DNA of 64,000 bases from Candidatus Saccharimonadota bacterium (GCA_030528025.1 JAUMZP010000001.1:1-64000), one strand, 5' to 3'. Numbered from the stretch's first letter, positions 1-8,743 are shown. Numbers and translations are program-made. The notes: generated by a model from the sequence alone, not told the origin.

Positions 1-21
1 CGTCATGGGGCTTCCATGACG
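1..21 (-). terminator. Hairpin downstream of the tRNA-Pro pair
   Basis: A perfect 8-bp inverted repeat (positions 1-8 with 14-21, 5-nt loop) lies just past the 3' end of the leftward tRNA-Pro gene. The T-run a terminator would need on the minus strand falls outside the window, so termination is inferred from position and stem only. Confidence 0.4.
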
Positions 22-42
22 TGGGTTTGAGTGTTGATTCAA

Positions 43-119
43 TGGTCGGGGTGACTGGACTCAAACCAGCGACCTCGCGGTCCCAAACCGCGCGCGCTAT
101 CAACTGCGCCACACCCCGA
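43..119 (-). tRNA. tRNA-Pro (anticodon TGG)
   Basis: The reverse complement folds as a 77-nt tRNA. The acceptor pair is TCGGGGT/ACCCCGA, the anticodon loop TTTGGGA sits on a CGCGG/CCGCG stem, the T-loop is GTTTGAGTC-like, and CCA is encoded (RC of 43-45). Loop positions 34-36 read TGG, decoding proline CCN codons. A second proline tRNA follows about 46 bp to the right, so the two are probably co-transcribed. Confidence 0.95.
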
Positions 120-165
120 TACGTTTTATATCACACGGGCGACCATTCTTTGCCGGAGCAAAATA

Positions 166-243
166 TGGTCGGGGTGACTGGATTTGAACCAGCGACCTCA
201 CCGTCCCGAACGGTGCGCGCTACCAAGCTGCGCCACACCCCGC
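166..243 (-). tRNA. tRNA-Pro (anticodon CGG)
   Basis: The reverse complement gives a tRNA with anticodon loop TTCGGGA on a CACCG/CGGTG stem (anticodon CGG, reading CCG), a T-arm with GTTCAAATC and encoded CCA (RC of 166-168). Its body closely resembles the TGG proline tRNA beside it. The first acceptor position is G opposite A72, a mismatch where its neighbour has T-A; the other six acceptor pairs are intact. Confidence 0.93.
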
Positions 244-259
244 GATACAAGACTTTGCC

Positions 260-289
260 ATCATACCACACAATATGGTAACCTGTCTA
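260..289 (-). promoter_or_regulatory. Probable promoter of the tRNA-Pro pair
   Basis: On the minus strand TAGACA (284-289) and TATGAT (260-265) are separated by 18 nt. The predicted start is about 10 nt upstream of the tRNA-Pro(CGG) 5' end. Both hexamers deviate slightly from consensus. Confidence 0.5.
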
Positions 290-419
290 CTGTTCTTACC
301 GTCAAAGCCAATGCCGCCCGCAAGCACAAGACCACTCTGCGGCGTTCATCCAAGCAACGTAAACACAACACACGTAAGCACCAACTTTGTGTATCTATAA
401 AACGTATCGCAATATTTAA
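290..419. other. Short intergenic stretch, no confirmed gene
   Basis: Between the tRNA promoter and the end of the phosphoglycerate mutase gene I find no convincing gene. One plus-strand frame from about 301 to 400 reads as a very basic peptide (many Lys, Arg, His), but it has no clear start or ribosome site and runs antisense into the mutase. Confidence 0.4.
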
Positions 420-1070
420 TTATGCCTTGGGTGGTACAATATCTGCTTTAAGTACATCACACGCAGTAGGGTATGCTGTACCGGGCTCAAATGTGTAGAC
501 AAGTAATTGACCAAAGGGCATCTCTACTGTACCCATATCTTCCTCAGGGATTCGGTCAAGATACTTCATAAGCGCACGAATCGTGTTGCCATGCGCCACG
601 ATCAGTACGGTCTCACCTGCCTGGAGCCGTGGCAAGATCTCTGACTCAAAATACGGAATCGAGCGCTCATACACATCCTTGAGCGTCTCACCCCCAGGTA
701 CAGGGTAATCCCAGCCGCGCCGAATACCGTTAAAAGCCTTCTCGCCAATCTCTTCTTTAACTTCCCACTTGTTCTTACCAGTTAGGTCGCCATAATCACG
801 CTCGTTCAGCTCGGAGGCGTGTACTACTGCAGCATCACTTGAGCGAATTGGGTTGTCTGCACCTTCCATCAACGCATCGAGTGTCTCATGTGTCCGTTTG
901 AGCGCCGAGGTATATACCGCATCGATGGTGCGACCACGCAAGAACTCGCCGAGTTGACGCGTATCGCTCTTACCTTTCTCGGTAAGACTTACGTCCGTCC
1001 AACCTGTCCATTTACCTTGTAGATTCCATTCGCTTTCGCCGTGCCGGCTGATGATAAGTGTTCCTGTCAT
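420..1070 (-). CDS. gpmA: 2,3-bisphosphoglycerate-dependent phosphoglycerate mutase
   Basis: This is a 216-residue histidine-phosphatase-fold enzyme of glycolysis that interconverts 3- and 2-phosphoglycerate. The N-terminus carries the phosphohistidine motif SRHGESEWN; later come ELNERDYG, PVPGGETLKD and the second catalytic histidine in VAHGNTIRAL, all in the order expected for the dPGM family. Length is slightly below the usual 230-250. I chose the ATG at 1070: a -10 box TATAAT ends six bases upstream, predicting a leaderless mRNA. A GTG six codons earlier (1088) lies upstream of that -10 box and is unlikely. Enolase, the next glycolytic step, lies about 0.8 kb away on the opposite strand. 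Confidence 0.93.
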   Translation of the reverse strand: MTGTLIISRHGESEWNLQGKWTGWTDVSLTEKGKSDTRQLGEFLRGRTIDAVYTSALKRTHETLDALMEGADNPIRSSDAAVVHASELNERDYGDLTGKNKWEVKEEIGEKAFNGIRRGWDYPVPGGETLKDVYERSIPYFESEILPRLQAGETVLIVAHGNTIRALMKYLDRIPEEDMGTVEMPFGQLLVYTFEPGTAYPTACDVLKADIVPPKA

Positions 1071-1076
1071 GCCTCC

Positions 1077-1082
1077 ATTATA
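1077..1082 (-). promoter_or_regulatory. Leaderless promoter of gpmA
   Basis: TATAAT on the minus strand is separated from ATG (1070) by exactly six bases, GGAGGC, so the predicted +1 is the A of ATG. The GGAGG inside the spacer is too close to act as a Shine-Dalgarno. Confidence 0.65.
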
Positions 1083-1140
1083 CGGCACTATTGGCGCGAG
1101 TGCTATATATGCCTACCAATCATTCCGTATTTGAGGTCCC

Positions 1141-1162
1141 AAAAGCCCCCTCAGGAGGGGGC
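1141..1162 (-). terminator. Rho-independent terminator of the small exported protein gene
   Basis: GCCCCCTC/GAGGGGGC (1145-1152 with 1155-1162) forms an 8-bp GC-rich stem with a 2-nt gap. Read leftward it is followed by TTTT (1141-1144). It lies about 60 bp past the stop of the gene at 1225-1605. Confidence 0.7.
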
Positions 1163-1224
1163 CGCGACAACGGGGGTTTTCATTTTCGTTTTTGGGTATA
1201 TCGGGTATTTCAGTGAGTAGTTAT

Positions 1225-1605
1225 TTAGCGAACGAAATCGCCTTGGTACACCGATCCATCGGTGCGAGACAACAGCCAGTAGCGATATGCTGCTCCCTCT
1301 GGTGCTGTCTCAAGACTGACACAGCCAGTCTCGCCAGCACCAAGGATTCGGCCATAACTTGGACCATTACCTTGGGTTGGCGCAACCGTAAAGGCTGTCG
1401 TGCCAGGTGTGCCGTCGGGGTAGTTTGCATCAGAAACGCAAAACAGTTTCGTCCCATCGTAGTATTGGACAACGGACGTACCGTTGTCATTGGCGGTCGG
1501 CCCGAAACTCTCTGCCGACGCTGGTGCTGTATTAAACAGCAAAGATCCCGCCGCCATTGAGCCAACTGCCAATACGCTAAGGATACCTACTTTTTTGAAT
1601 GTCAT
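1225..1605 (-). CDS. Small secreted protein of unknown function
   Basis: A 126-residue protein with a clear Sec signal peptide: MTFKKV, a hydrophobic core (residues 6-24), then an APASA cleavage site near residue 31. The mature part is about 95 residues, rich in Gly, Thr and Tyr, with two cysteines (in LFCVSD and ETGCVSLE) that could form one disulfide. The start at 1605 has a strong ribosome site (AGGAGG, 9 nt upstream); an in-frame upstream start at 1674 would spoil the signal peptide. Single-gene unit with its own terminator. I do not recognise the family; an exported or surface-exposed factor is the only inference I can support. Confidence 0.75.
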   Translation of the reverse strand: MTFKKVGILSVLAVGSMAAGSLLFNTAPASAESFGPTANDNGTSVVQYYDGTKLFCVSDANYPDGTPGTTAFTVAPTQGNGPSYGRILGAGETGCVSLETAPEGAAYRYWLLSRTDGSVYQGDFVR

Positions 1606-1828
1606 GGGAATAGCCCTCCTTACTGTGTAGGTGCGAAACGAAGAACGCAGGGTTACTGCCACCCTCCGCTTCATTAACCGTTGCCGTAATTATATTGTAC
1701 CATGTGTGTCAGCAAATACAATGCTTGAATCTACAAAATGACCTTTTGTCAATATCCTTGTCTGGCATGAAAATTTTCGCAGTTGATTCATGCTATTTCA
1801 ACGGTAGTAGCGATCACCTTCCATTCGA

Positions 1829-1837
1829 TGGTATACT
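1829..1837 (+). promoter_or_regulatory. Extended -10 promoter of eno
   Basis: TGG-TATACT (extended -10) is followed by seven bases and ATG (1845), so the leader would be 0-1 nt. No good -35 hexamer is visible. Confidence 0.6.
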
Positions 1838-1844
1838 AGAAGAT

Positions 1845-3125
1845 ATGTACAACTACTCTATCCAAACCATAAAAGCACGACAAATTTTAGACAGCCGCGG
1901 CAACCCCACCGTCGAAGCGGACGTCATCCTTGCTGATGGCACGCTAGGCCGAGCGGCCGTCCCGAGCGGGGCAAGCACCGGTGCGGGCGAAGCACTGGAG
2001 CTACGCGATGGCGGCAATCAGTGGACCGGCAAAGGAGTAAGCCAGGCAGTTGCCCACGTTAACGACGTTATCGCTCCTGCACTGGTAGGCCACGATGCGA
2101 GCGACCAGCAAGCGATTGATGATGCAATGCTTGCTCTTGATGGAACAGATAACAAGTCTAAGCTCGGTGCTAATGCCATCCTCAGCGTTAGCCTGGCTAC
2201 TGCCAAGGCTGTTGCTAATGCCAAGCAGCAACCACTCTGGCACTACATTGCCGAACAAACTGACAGCACGCCAAGCCTTCCCCTGCCAATGATGAATGTC
2301 CTCAACGGTGGTGCGCACGCCGCCTTTGCGACCGATATCCAAGAGTTTATGATCATCTGCAAGGGTGCGACAACCTTTGCAGACACGCTCCGCATGGGCA
2401 CCGAAATCTTCCACGCTCTTGCCAAAGTCCTCAAAGCACACGACTACCCCACCACTGTCGGCGACGAAGGTGGCTATGCACCACGCGTCCGCCAGGGTAA
2501 CCGCGAGCCGCTCGCCTTGCTGAGCGAAGCTATTACTAATGCTGGCTACACTGTTGGTACAGATGTCGTCTTTGCAATGGACGCAGCCTCGAGTGAGTTC
2601 TACCATGACGGCCGTTATGAGCTGAAGTGTGAAGGCAAGAGCCTGACCAGTAGCGAGATGATCGACTGGCTAGCTGCCCTCGTCGACGAATTCCCAATTG
2701 TCAGTATCGAAGATGGCCTGGCCGAGGGCGACTGGGCTGGCTGGCAGCAGCTCCGCCAGCGCCTCGGCGACCACGTCCAGCTAGTGGGTGATGACCTACT
2801 CGTCACGAATACAAGCCTCATCCAACAAGCGATTGACCAAGATGCGGCGAATACACTCCTCGTCAAGCCCAACCAAATCGGCTCACTCAGCGAGACAATT
2901 CAAGCCGTGCAGCTTGCCCAAAACGCTGGCTGGCGCACCGTGATGAGCCACCGCTCTGGTGAGACTGAGGATACCACAATCAGCCACTTGGCAGTTGGCC
3001 TGGGCTGTGGACAGATCAAGACTGGCTCACTTTCGCGCACCGACCGCGTGGCGAAGTATAACGAGCTACTCCGCATTGCCGAAGCAGATGAGAGTCTCAC
3101 GCTCGCGCAGCCATTTAAGCAATAG
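1845..3125 (+). CDS. eno: Enolase (phosphopyruvate hydratase)
   Basis: Converts 2-phosphoglycerate to phosphoenolpyruvate in glycolysis. The 426-residue product has the N-terminal motif [16 protein letters not shown], the [14 protein letters not shown] metal-site region, [13 protein letters not shown] with the catalytic Lys, and the family signature SHRSGETED followed by [13 protein letters not shown]. The length is typical of bacterial enolases. The reading frame is open further upstream, but the start at 1845 gives the canonical N-terminus and lies seven bases after a -10 box; there is no Shine-Dalgarno. Followed by a strong terminator. Confidence 0.97.
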   Translation: MYNYSIQTIKARQILDSRGNPTVEADVILADGTLGRAAVPSGASTGAGEALELRDGGNQWTGKGVSQAVAHVNDVIAPALVGHDASDQQAIDDAMLALDGTDNKSKLGANAILSVSLATAKAVANAKQQPLWHYIAEQTDSTPSLPLPMMNVLNGGAHAAFATDIQEFMIICKGATTFADTLRMGTEIFHALAKVLKAHDYPTTVGDEGGYAPRVRQGNREPLALLSEAITNAGYTVGTDVVFAMDAASSEFYHDGRYELKCEGKSLTSSEMIDWLAALVDEFPIVSIEDGLAEGDWAGWQQLRQRLGDHVQLVGDDLLVTNTSLIQQAIDQDAANTLLVKPNQIGSLSETIQAVQLAQNAGWRTVMSHRSGETEDTTISHLAVGLGCGQIKTGSLSRTDRVAKYNELLRIAEADESLTLAQPFKQ

Positions 3126-3156
3126 TAGCTCACCTTGCCATACAACACTACTTTAT

Positions 3157-3190
3157 GCCACCCACCCTTACTTTGGGTGGGTGGCTTTTA
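3157..3190 (+). terminator. Terminator of eno
   Basis: An 11-bp stem, GCCACCCACCC (3157-3167) with GGGTGGGTGGC (3175-3185), 7-nt loop, then TTTT. It starts about 30 bp after the enolase stop. Confidence 0.85.
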
Positions 3191-3380
3191 GGTTACGCCT
3201 CCATACTAGCCTTTTCAATATTAACTTCTCTGCTCGCGAGTTATTTTTTGATATCGCTATAAGGGATACTGTTATTTAACTATCAACACCAGAGTTAGAT
3301 TAGTGATTGATCTATCTACTCTATTCTAGAGTAGAGCTACCTAATGGAGTCCATCTGCCAATACTATGCTGGTCATGCTA
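3191..3380. other. A+T-rich intergenic stretch with an 8-bp inverted repeat
   Basis: Part of the 305-bp gap between eno and the sortase gene. The only structure I see is CTACTCTA/TAGAGTAG (3316-3323 with 3327-3334) around a 3-nt gap, without a T-run. It could be an operator or chance; there is no gene. Confidence 0.4.
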
Positions 3381-3409
3381 TTGGCGTGCTGCTCCTTGTG
3401 CCGTATAAT
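3381..3409 (+). promoter_or_regulatory. Promoter of the sortase gene
   Basis: TTGGCG (3381-3386), a 17-nt spacer and TATAAT (3404-3409). The expected start near 3416 leaves a 15-nt leader holding AGGAG (3421-3425), five bases before ATG. Confidence 0.7.
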
Positions 3410-3430
3410 AGACAGAGATGAGGAGTTATT

Positions 3431-4069
3431 ATGCTAGCGATGAATAAAGCAAAACGACAGCCATCTACACCACGTCGTTCGCGTATGCGTTTGCCGCGCA
3501 TTTCGATACCAAACTGGATATTTGGCACTATCGCAGCCCTCTTTTTGTTGGTGGGAGGGTATCTACTTCTGCTCACTACATCACCGATCATTGCACCGCA
3601 CTTTACCAAGCCAATTACTGTAGCGACACTCGCCAAGCCTGAAGCCAAAGATAATCGTATTATCATCCCCAAGATCGGCGTTAATATCCCGTACGGTACT
3701 AATGGCAAACTCGCCCTCGACCGTGGTGCGTGGTGGCGCTACCCAGACCACGGCAACCCTGAGAAGGGCGGCAACTTCGTCGTGGCAGCCCACCGCTTTA
3801 GTATCCAGCCAACGCCTGGTGGCACAGTAGAAAAATCACCATTCTTTCATATCGATAAGCTCGCTCTAGGCGACCAGATTCTCGCCGACTACCAAGGCAA
3901 ACGCTACAACTACAAAATAACCAAGAAATTTGATGTCAAACCAACCAGTGTTGAGATTGAAGCCCCAACAGAAGACGCCCGCCTAACACTCTACAGCTGC
4001 GACTTAGGTGGTGCCAAGACTGGCCGAGTCGTCATCGTTGCCGAGAAGCAGGGCGAGGCTGCATCATAA
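3431..4069 (+). CDS. Sortase (class D/E-like transpeptidase)
   Basis: A membrane-anchored cysteine transpeptidase of 212 residues that would attach or process surface proteins. A basic N-terminus (residues 1-28) precedes one membrane helix (about 30-48), then the sortase barrel from about 70: IPKIGVNIPYGT, the catalytic His in VVAAHRF, the catalytic Cys in LTLYSCDL and the Arg in TGRVVIVAE. His-Cys-Arg are all present in order. The ATG at 3431 has AGGAG at the right distance. No protein in this window ends in an obvious LPxTG-type tail, so its substrates are elsewhere or use an unusual signal. Class is inferred from length and motif spacing only. Confidence 0.9.
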   Translation: MLAMNKAKRQPSTPRRSRMRLPRISIPNWIFGTIAALFLLVGGYLLLLTTSPIIAPHFTKPITVATLAKPEAKDNRIIIPKIGVNIPYGTNGKLALDRGAWWRYPDHGNPEKGGNFVVAAHRFSIQPTPGGTVEKSPFFHIDKLALGDQILADYQGKRYNYKITKKFDVKPTSVEIEAPTEDARLTLYSCDLGGAKTGRVVIVAEKQGEAAS

Positions 4070-4275
4070 GCTAGCTTGCATCTACTCATGCTCCTGTCAT
4101 TTACCTTAAGGAACACATAAAAGCATCTGCTACGTTGATACTGTGAGCTTGGATACTGGAACATATTGTCTCTTTAGATGAGAAAGGCTCATCAAGCATG
4201 CAATACTGCACACAAGGGTTTATTACTCGCTCGGTCACCTGGGCATTCTTATCCCATATGATACATCTACAAAAC

Positions 4276-4301
4276 AAAAACCGGCCAATTTGCTTGACCG
4301 G
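4276..4301 (-). terminator. Terminator of rny
   Basis: On the minus strand CCGGTCAA and TTGGCCGG (one G-T pair) form an 8-bp stem followed by TTTTTG. It lies about 34 bp past the RNase Y stop. The rest of 4070-4334 shows no gene. Confidence 0.8.
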
Positions 4302-4334
4302 CTTATCGTTTACAGGAGATAGATACATCCGCCC

Positions 4335-5822
4335 CTATTTGGCGAATTCGATCGCCCGTGTCTCGCGGATTACATTGACCTTGATTGTACCAGGGTATTG
4401 CATAGTACTCTCAATCTTGGTAGCGATATCTCGCGCAAGCTTGATGGCGCTCAGGTCATCCACTACTTCTGGCCGAACAATGACGCGTACTTCGCGCCCA
4501 GCACTAATTGCATAGGCTTTGTCGATACCACGGAAGCTGGTCGCAACATTCTCAAGGTCGCGCATTCGCTCGACGAAGTTCTCGGCGCTCATGTTGCGCG
4601 CACCAGGCCGAGCAGCACTGGCTGCATCGCATACTCGCACGACAATTGCCTCGGGTGTTGTGGCTTCAATGTCATCGTGATGAGCTTCAATGGCGTGGCA
4701 AATTGCCTCACTCAGGCCTGCCTTGCGGGCCAGCTCTGCCCCAATGTGATGGTGCTTGCCTTCCATCTTGTGCGTCACTGCCTTACCCATATCGTGAAGT
4801 AGTGTAGCGATCTTCACAGTACGCACATCTGCCCCAATCTCTGCTGCGATTAGCCCGGCAATCTGGGCCATCTCAGTACTGTGTTTCAAGACGTTTTGGC
4901 CGTAGCTCGTCCGGAACTTCAGCTCACCCACAAGGTGGAGCAGCTCCTTTGGAATACCAGCTACGCCAATCTCACGCGCCGCATCTTCACCAGCCCTCAC
5001 GACTTCTTTGTCAATTTGCTTGTTTGCCTTGGCCACAACCTCTTCGATGCGACCAGGGTGGATCCGCCCGTCTTTCATTAGCATCTCGAGGCTCAGGCGT
5101 GCCACTTGGCGACGCACTGGATCAAAGCTGCTGAGGACAATCATCCCTGGCGTGTCGTCCACTAAGATGTCAACACCAGTAGCTCGCTGCAGAGCTTGGA
5201 TATTGCGCCCTTCTTTACCAATAATGCGACCCTTCATATCGTCGTCGGGCAACTTAATGGCAGTCACCGTGCGCTCGGCCGTCACTTCGCTACTCATGCG
5301 CTCCATCGCTGTCACGAGGATCATCTGAGCCTTCTCCTCAGCATCATCCATCGCTTCGCGCTGCAATTTATCAACCAGACCAGTCAGGTCTTGGCGGATA
5401 TCACGCTCGGTCATATGCATCAGCTTGCTGGCAGCGTCTTGCTTGGTGAGGCCAGCGATTTTCTCGAGCTTAGCCTGCTGCCGGCCCCGAATCTCACGGA
5501 TCTCATTCTTGAGCTCATCGACTTCTGTCTCGCTCTTGCGGAGCTTCTCGCTGCGGCGATCAAGCTCGTCGAGTTTGCGATCTAAGCTCGCCTCGCGCTC
5601 GAGCAAGCGATTCTCTGTCTTTTGCATTGCACGGCGGCGCTCATTCTCGATCCGCAGCGCCTCATCCTTTGCCTTGAGGACGATGTCACCCGCGTGCTGC
5701 TTGGCTTGAGCCAATTCTTTGTCAATTGTCCGTTGACCATTGGTAGTTTGCTGACGATCGTAGGCGTACTTGCTACCAAAACCAAGCGCCACGCCAATCG
5801 CCGCGAAGAGTACTTCTATCAT
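4335..5822 (-). CDS. rny: Ribonuclease Y
   Basis: Membrane-anchored endoribonuclease that starts mRNA turnover. The 495-residue protein has a short N-terminal hydrophobic anchor (residues 1-16), a long charged coiled coil (about 30-150), a KH RNA-binding domain with GRIIGKEGRNIQALQ, and an HD phosphohydrolase domain with LLHDMGKAV and AIEAHHDD. This is the standard architecture and close to standard length. The start at 5822 is preceded by GGAGAAAGGAAT, so this mRNA has a leader. Single-gene unit with its own terminator. Confidence 0.96.
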   Translation of the reverse strand: MIEVLFAAIGVALGFGSKYAYDRQQTTNGQRTIDKELAQAKQHAGDIVLKAKDEALRIENERRRAMQKTENRLLEREASLDRKLDELDRRSEKLRKSETEVDELKNEIREIRGRQQAKLEKIAGLTKQDAASKLMHMTERDIRQDLTGLVDKLQREAMDDAEEKAQMILVTAMERMSSEVTAERTVTAIKLPDDDMKGRIIGKEGRNIQALQRATGVDILVDDTPGMIVLSSFDPVRRQVARLSLEMLMKDGRIHPGRIEEVVAKANKQIDKEVVRAGEDAAREIGVAGIPKELLHLVGELKFRTSYGQNVLKHSTEMAQIAGLIAAEIGADVRTVKIATLLHDMGKAVTHKMEGKHHHIGAELARKAGLSEAICHAIEAHHDDIEATTPEAIVVRVCDAASAARPGARNMSAENFVERMRDLENVATSFRGIDKAYAISAGREVRVIVRPEVVDDLSAIKLARDIATKIESTMQYPGTIKVNVIRETRAIEFAK

Positions 5823-6016
5823 GGTATTCCTTTCTCCGGATATGTGTTGTTTTTATTACATCAGACTTACGTCAGCCCACACCGGTATTATCAAACATTA
5901 AAACTATCTACAGACTAATATATTGTATCGCGTTTTGGCCAATTTGCGCAACTGGCAATATAGCAGTCTATCTATTTACAGAGGTAACAATTTATTACCC
6001 TCATGCTTCGCACCAG

Positions 6017-6406
6017 TTACTTCTTTGGCTGGGTGATATGTGCAGCTGCGCCGTACTGAGGTAAGACAATGTTATCATCCTCGCCATGTGCTAGCCGCTT
6101 AAGGCAGGTAGCGCGCCAATCATCACCCGATGCGCCAACTATCGGGATGTGCTGCTCGTGCGCAAGTGTATTAAGCACCGTCAGGCCAATCCGCAGCCCC
6201 GTAAAGCTCCCCGGCCCAGGCCGGGCCCCAATACCAGTCATATCTGCTAATGTCTTGCCATGCTCGGCCAAGCGATCACGCAGATAAGCCAGCATATCAC
6301 GCGCCAGGGTGCGGCCAGCTGGCCACTCATAGCTCGTCTGAGCACCAGTGTCATCTACCAATGTTAGCTCCACGACCATCCCCGCGCTATTCCACAAAAT
6401 AATCAT
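6017..6406 (-). CDS. tsaB: TsaB, tRNA t6A biosynthesis, short form
   Basis: TsaB is the non-catalytic partner of the TsaD glycoprotease-fold enzyme that makes N6-threonylcarbamoyladenosine on ANN-decoding tRNAs. The 129-residue product keeps the N-terminal ASKHA-like lobe with the diagnostic GIGARPGPGSFTGLRIG motif, but ends soon after, while many TsaB proteins exceed 200 residues. Either a lineage-specific short form or a loss of the C-terminal lobe. Its ATG overlaps the tsaE stop (ATGA at 6403-6406) and GGAGG lies upstream inside tsaE, so the two are translationally coupled. TsaD and TsaC are not in the window. Confidence 0.88.
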   Translation of the reverse strand: MIILWNSAGMVVELTLVDDTGAQTSYEWPAGRTLARDMLAYLRDRLAEHGKTLADMTGIGARPGPGSFTGLRIGLTVLNTLAHEQHIPIVGASGDDWRATCLKRLAHGEDDNIVLPQYGAAAHITQPKK

Positions 6407-6861
6407 GCTGAGACCTCCTGGAGAAGCTGGGTCGACACGGTACCACCAGCCTCAATATCTAGCCAGCGGACCGTCTCACTCTGTGCAGTAATGGTGATCG
6501 TCAGGTGGTCGGGTGGGACGACATCCGCTACAGCCTGAGCCCACTCGATGATAGTCACTGTGCGAGGCTCAGCAATCGCTTCAGCCAATTCAAGCTGCAT
6601 TACCCCTGCATCGCCTAAACGATAAAAATCATAATGCGCAAGCTGGATATCATCGCACCCATGATACAACCGACTAATCGTAAAGGTTGGACTCTGGATA
6701 TCATCGGTAATGGCAAGGCCACGCGCAACCCCCCTAACAAGCGTTGTCTTGCCTGCACCAATATCCCCTACTAGCACAATCACCTCACCACCGCGCAATG
6801 CCTGGCCAAGGCGTTGCCCAAGTTGTAACGTATCAGCAAGTGATTGACAGATAACACGCAT
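6403..6861 (-). CDS. tsaE: TsaE, ATPase for tRNA t6A biosynthesis
   Basis: P-loop ATPase of the TsaBDE complex, 152 residues, the normal length for the family. Walker A is GDIGAGKTTLVRG (about residues 32-44), followed by the family motif SPTFTI and the Walker B-like HYDFYRLGD; the C-terminal IIEWAQ is also typical. First gene of a two-gene operon with tsaB. The ATG at 6861 is nine bases downstream of a TATACT box, leaving a leader of about 3 nt and no room for a Shine-Dalgarno. Confidence 0.95.
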   Translation of the reverse strand: MRVICQSLADTLQLGQRLGQALRGGEVIVLVGDIGAGKTTLVRGVARGLAITDDIQSPTFTISRLYHGCDDIQLAHYDFYRLGDAGVMQLELAEAIAEPRTVTIIEWAQAVADVVPPDHLTITITAQSETVRWLDIEAGGTVSTQLLQEVSA

Positions 6862-6870
6862 ACTGGCTCT

Positions 6871-6876
6871 AGTATA
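6871..6876 (-). promoter_or_regulatory. -10 box of the tsaE-tsaB operon
   Basis: TATACT on the minus strand, nine bases before ATG; the predicted leader is about 3 nt, a near-leaderless arrangement. Confidence 0.5.
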
Positions 6877-6960
6877 GCACAGCCTTACCTCCGTTGATAC
6901 GAATATCGCTCTATCCTCTAGTCAGCATAAGCATAATGAGCTACAATAAGCGTAAGTACT

Positions 6961-8742
6961 ATGCATATATCTAATTCTACTATCGTCAAACTTCTCGAGC
7001 GCAGTGGCGCTGCAACCAGCCAGCAGCTTCAACCACTGGTGAGTGAGGCTGCGTCGTCTAATTTGCGGCTGCAAGATATTGTCTTGCAAAATAACCTCAT
7101 CGACGAGCGTGCCCTTACCAAGCTCTATGCCACCTACGCCGACATCCCCTACATCGAGCTTGACCCCCGCGACATCCCCTCCGACATCCTCATGCGCATC
7201 CCTGAGCGGATTGCCCGCCAGTATAACGCTGTCATCTTCAAGATCGACCCTAATGGGCTCATCCACCTAGCGATGGACGACCCAGATGATGTGCAAGCCG
7301 TCAACTTTATCGAGAAGGAAATTGGCACCAACACTCGTGTCTACATTGCGCCGCGCAGTAATATCTTGGAGTGTCTTGAGGGATACCGCGGCGATGTGAC
7401 GCAGGAGCTCAAGGAAGTGATCGACATCCAGCGCGAGGATGATGGCTCCAACCAAAAAGTGACCGAAGCAGAGGTAGCGGAAGACTCACCAATCGCCCAG
7501 ACGGTTAATCTGTTGCTAGAGTATGCCATCCGCAGCAACGCCAGCGATATCCACATCGAGCCTCGCGAGCAATTCGTACAGGTACGCTACCGGATTGATG
7601 GCGTCCTTAAAGAAGTAAACCGCCTACCCAAGAATGTGCTCGGTGCGCTCGTAAGCCGCATTAAGATCCTCTCCAACCTCAAGATAGACGAACGCCGCAT
7701 ACCACAAGACGGTCGCTTTAAGATCAAAGTTGCAGGCAAGCAGTATGCCCTGCGCGTCAGCACGCTACCCATCGCTGATGGTGAGAAGGTAGTGATGCGT
7801 ATCCTCGACGAATCGAACCAAGCAGTGACACTCGAGCAGCTCGGCTACTGGGGTCATTCGCTGGCTGTTATTAATCAAGCACTGACCGAGCCCAATGGGA
7901 TGATCCTCGTGACAGGCCCAACCGGGAGCGGCAAGTCTACCTCACTTTTCTCCGTCCTGTCGATGCTTAATACACCAGAGGTCAATATCTCAACCATTGA
8001 GGATCCAGTAGAGTATAAGATCCCCGGTGTCAACCAAACCCAAACCAATAGTAAAGCCGGCATGACTTTCGCCAGTGGTTTGCGCGCTCTGCTGCGCCAA
8101 GACCCAAACATTATCATGGTGGGTGAGATCCGCGACGGCGAGACAGCTAATCTTGGCGTCCAAGCTGCCCTAACGGGCCACTTGGTATTTAGTACACTCC
8201 ACACCAATAACGCCGCCACTTGTTTGCCACGCCTGCTTGATATGGGGATCGAGCCCTTCCTTATCGCCAGTACCGTTAAGGCTGTGGTGGGCCAGCGCCT
8301 GGTGCGCCGCCTCTGTATGAACTGCCGCCAGAGTTATGAACCCGACCAAACAGAAGTTGCAGAAATCGTCCGCCTCTTCCACCTTGCACCGGGGCAAAAT
8401 TTCTATTACATCCATCAACTTGAAGCCCAGGCTATCGTCCAAAAGGTCGGTGGTGAGACACCCTGGGGCACGACAGACACCACCATCGCGGCCCTCTGGC
8501 GGCCAAGTCCAAATGGCTGCGATGAGTGTAATCACACCGGCTTCAAGGGTCGGGTGGGTATCTACGAAGTCCTCGGCACTTCGCGCGAAATCCAAAAGAT
8601 GATCATCGGCGGCAACACCAGCAACGAAATCCAAGACCAAGCCGTCGCCGAAGGGATGACCACCATGCTCACCGATGGATTAATAAAAGCAATCCGCGGC
8701 AACACCACCGTAGAAGAAGTGCTCCGCGTCACAAAGGAATAA
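6961..8742 (+). CDS. pilB: PilB/GspE-type pilus assembly ATPase
   Basis: Hexameric cytoplasmic ATPase that powers type IV pilus extension. The 593-residue protein has an N-terminal MshEN/GspE_N region (about 1-150), then the secretion-ATPase core: SDIHIEP (Asp box start), Walker A GPTGSGKST near residue 320, the acidic box around STIEDPVEY, the Walker B-like IIMVGEIRDGETA and the His box LVFSTLHTNNA. A tetracysteine zinc site is present (CMNC and CDEC), but the two pairs are about 65 residues apart. pilC follows after one base. The upstream TACAAT (about 6942) is 13 nt from ATG. No PilT retraction ATPase is in the window. Confidence 0.95.
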   Translation: MHISNSTIVKLLERSGAATSQQLQPLVSEAASSNLRLQDIVLQNNLIDERALTKLYATYADIPYIELDPRDIPSDILMRIPERIARQYNAVIFKIDPNGLIHLAMDDPDDVQAVNFIEKEIGTNTRVYIAPRSNILECLEGYRGDVTQELKEVIDIQREDDGSNQKVTEAEVAEDSPIAQTVNLLLEYAIRSNASDIHIEPREQFVQVRYRIDGVLKEVNRLPKNVLGALVSRIKILSNLKIDERRIPQDGRFKIKVAGKQYALRVSTLPIADGEKVVMRILDESNQAVTLEQLGYWGHSLAVINQALTEPNGMILVTGPTGSGKSTSLFSVLSMLNTPEVNISTIEDPVEYKIPGVNQTQTNSKAGMTFASGLRALLRQDPNIIMVGEIRDGETANLGVQAALTGHLVFSTLHTNNAATCLPRLLDMGIEPFLIASTVKAVVGQRLVRRLCMNCRQSYEPDQTEVAEIVRLFHLAPGQNFYYIHQLEAQAIVQKVGGETPWGTTDTTIAALWRPSPNGCDECNHTGFKGRVGIYEVLGTSREIQKMIIGGNTSNEIQDQAVAEGMTTMLTDGLIKAIRGNTTVEEVLRVTKE

Positions 8743-8743
8743 C

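Noticed and set aside
301-498. Basic plus-strand reading frame near the left edge
   Set aside because: No start codon with ribosome site or leaderless box, and it runs antisense into gpmA; kept only as a note in the intergenic entry.
1071-1076. GGAGG before gpmA as a Shine-Dalgarno
   Set aside because: It ends one base before ATG, too close to work, and the TATAAT position would place it upstream of the transcript start.
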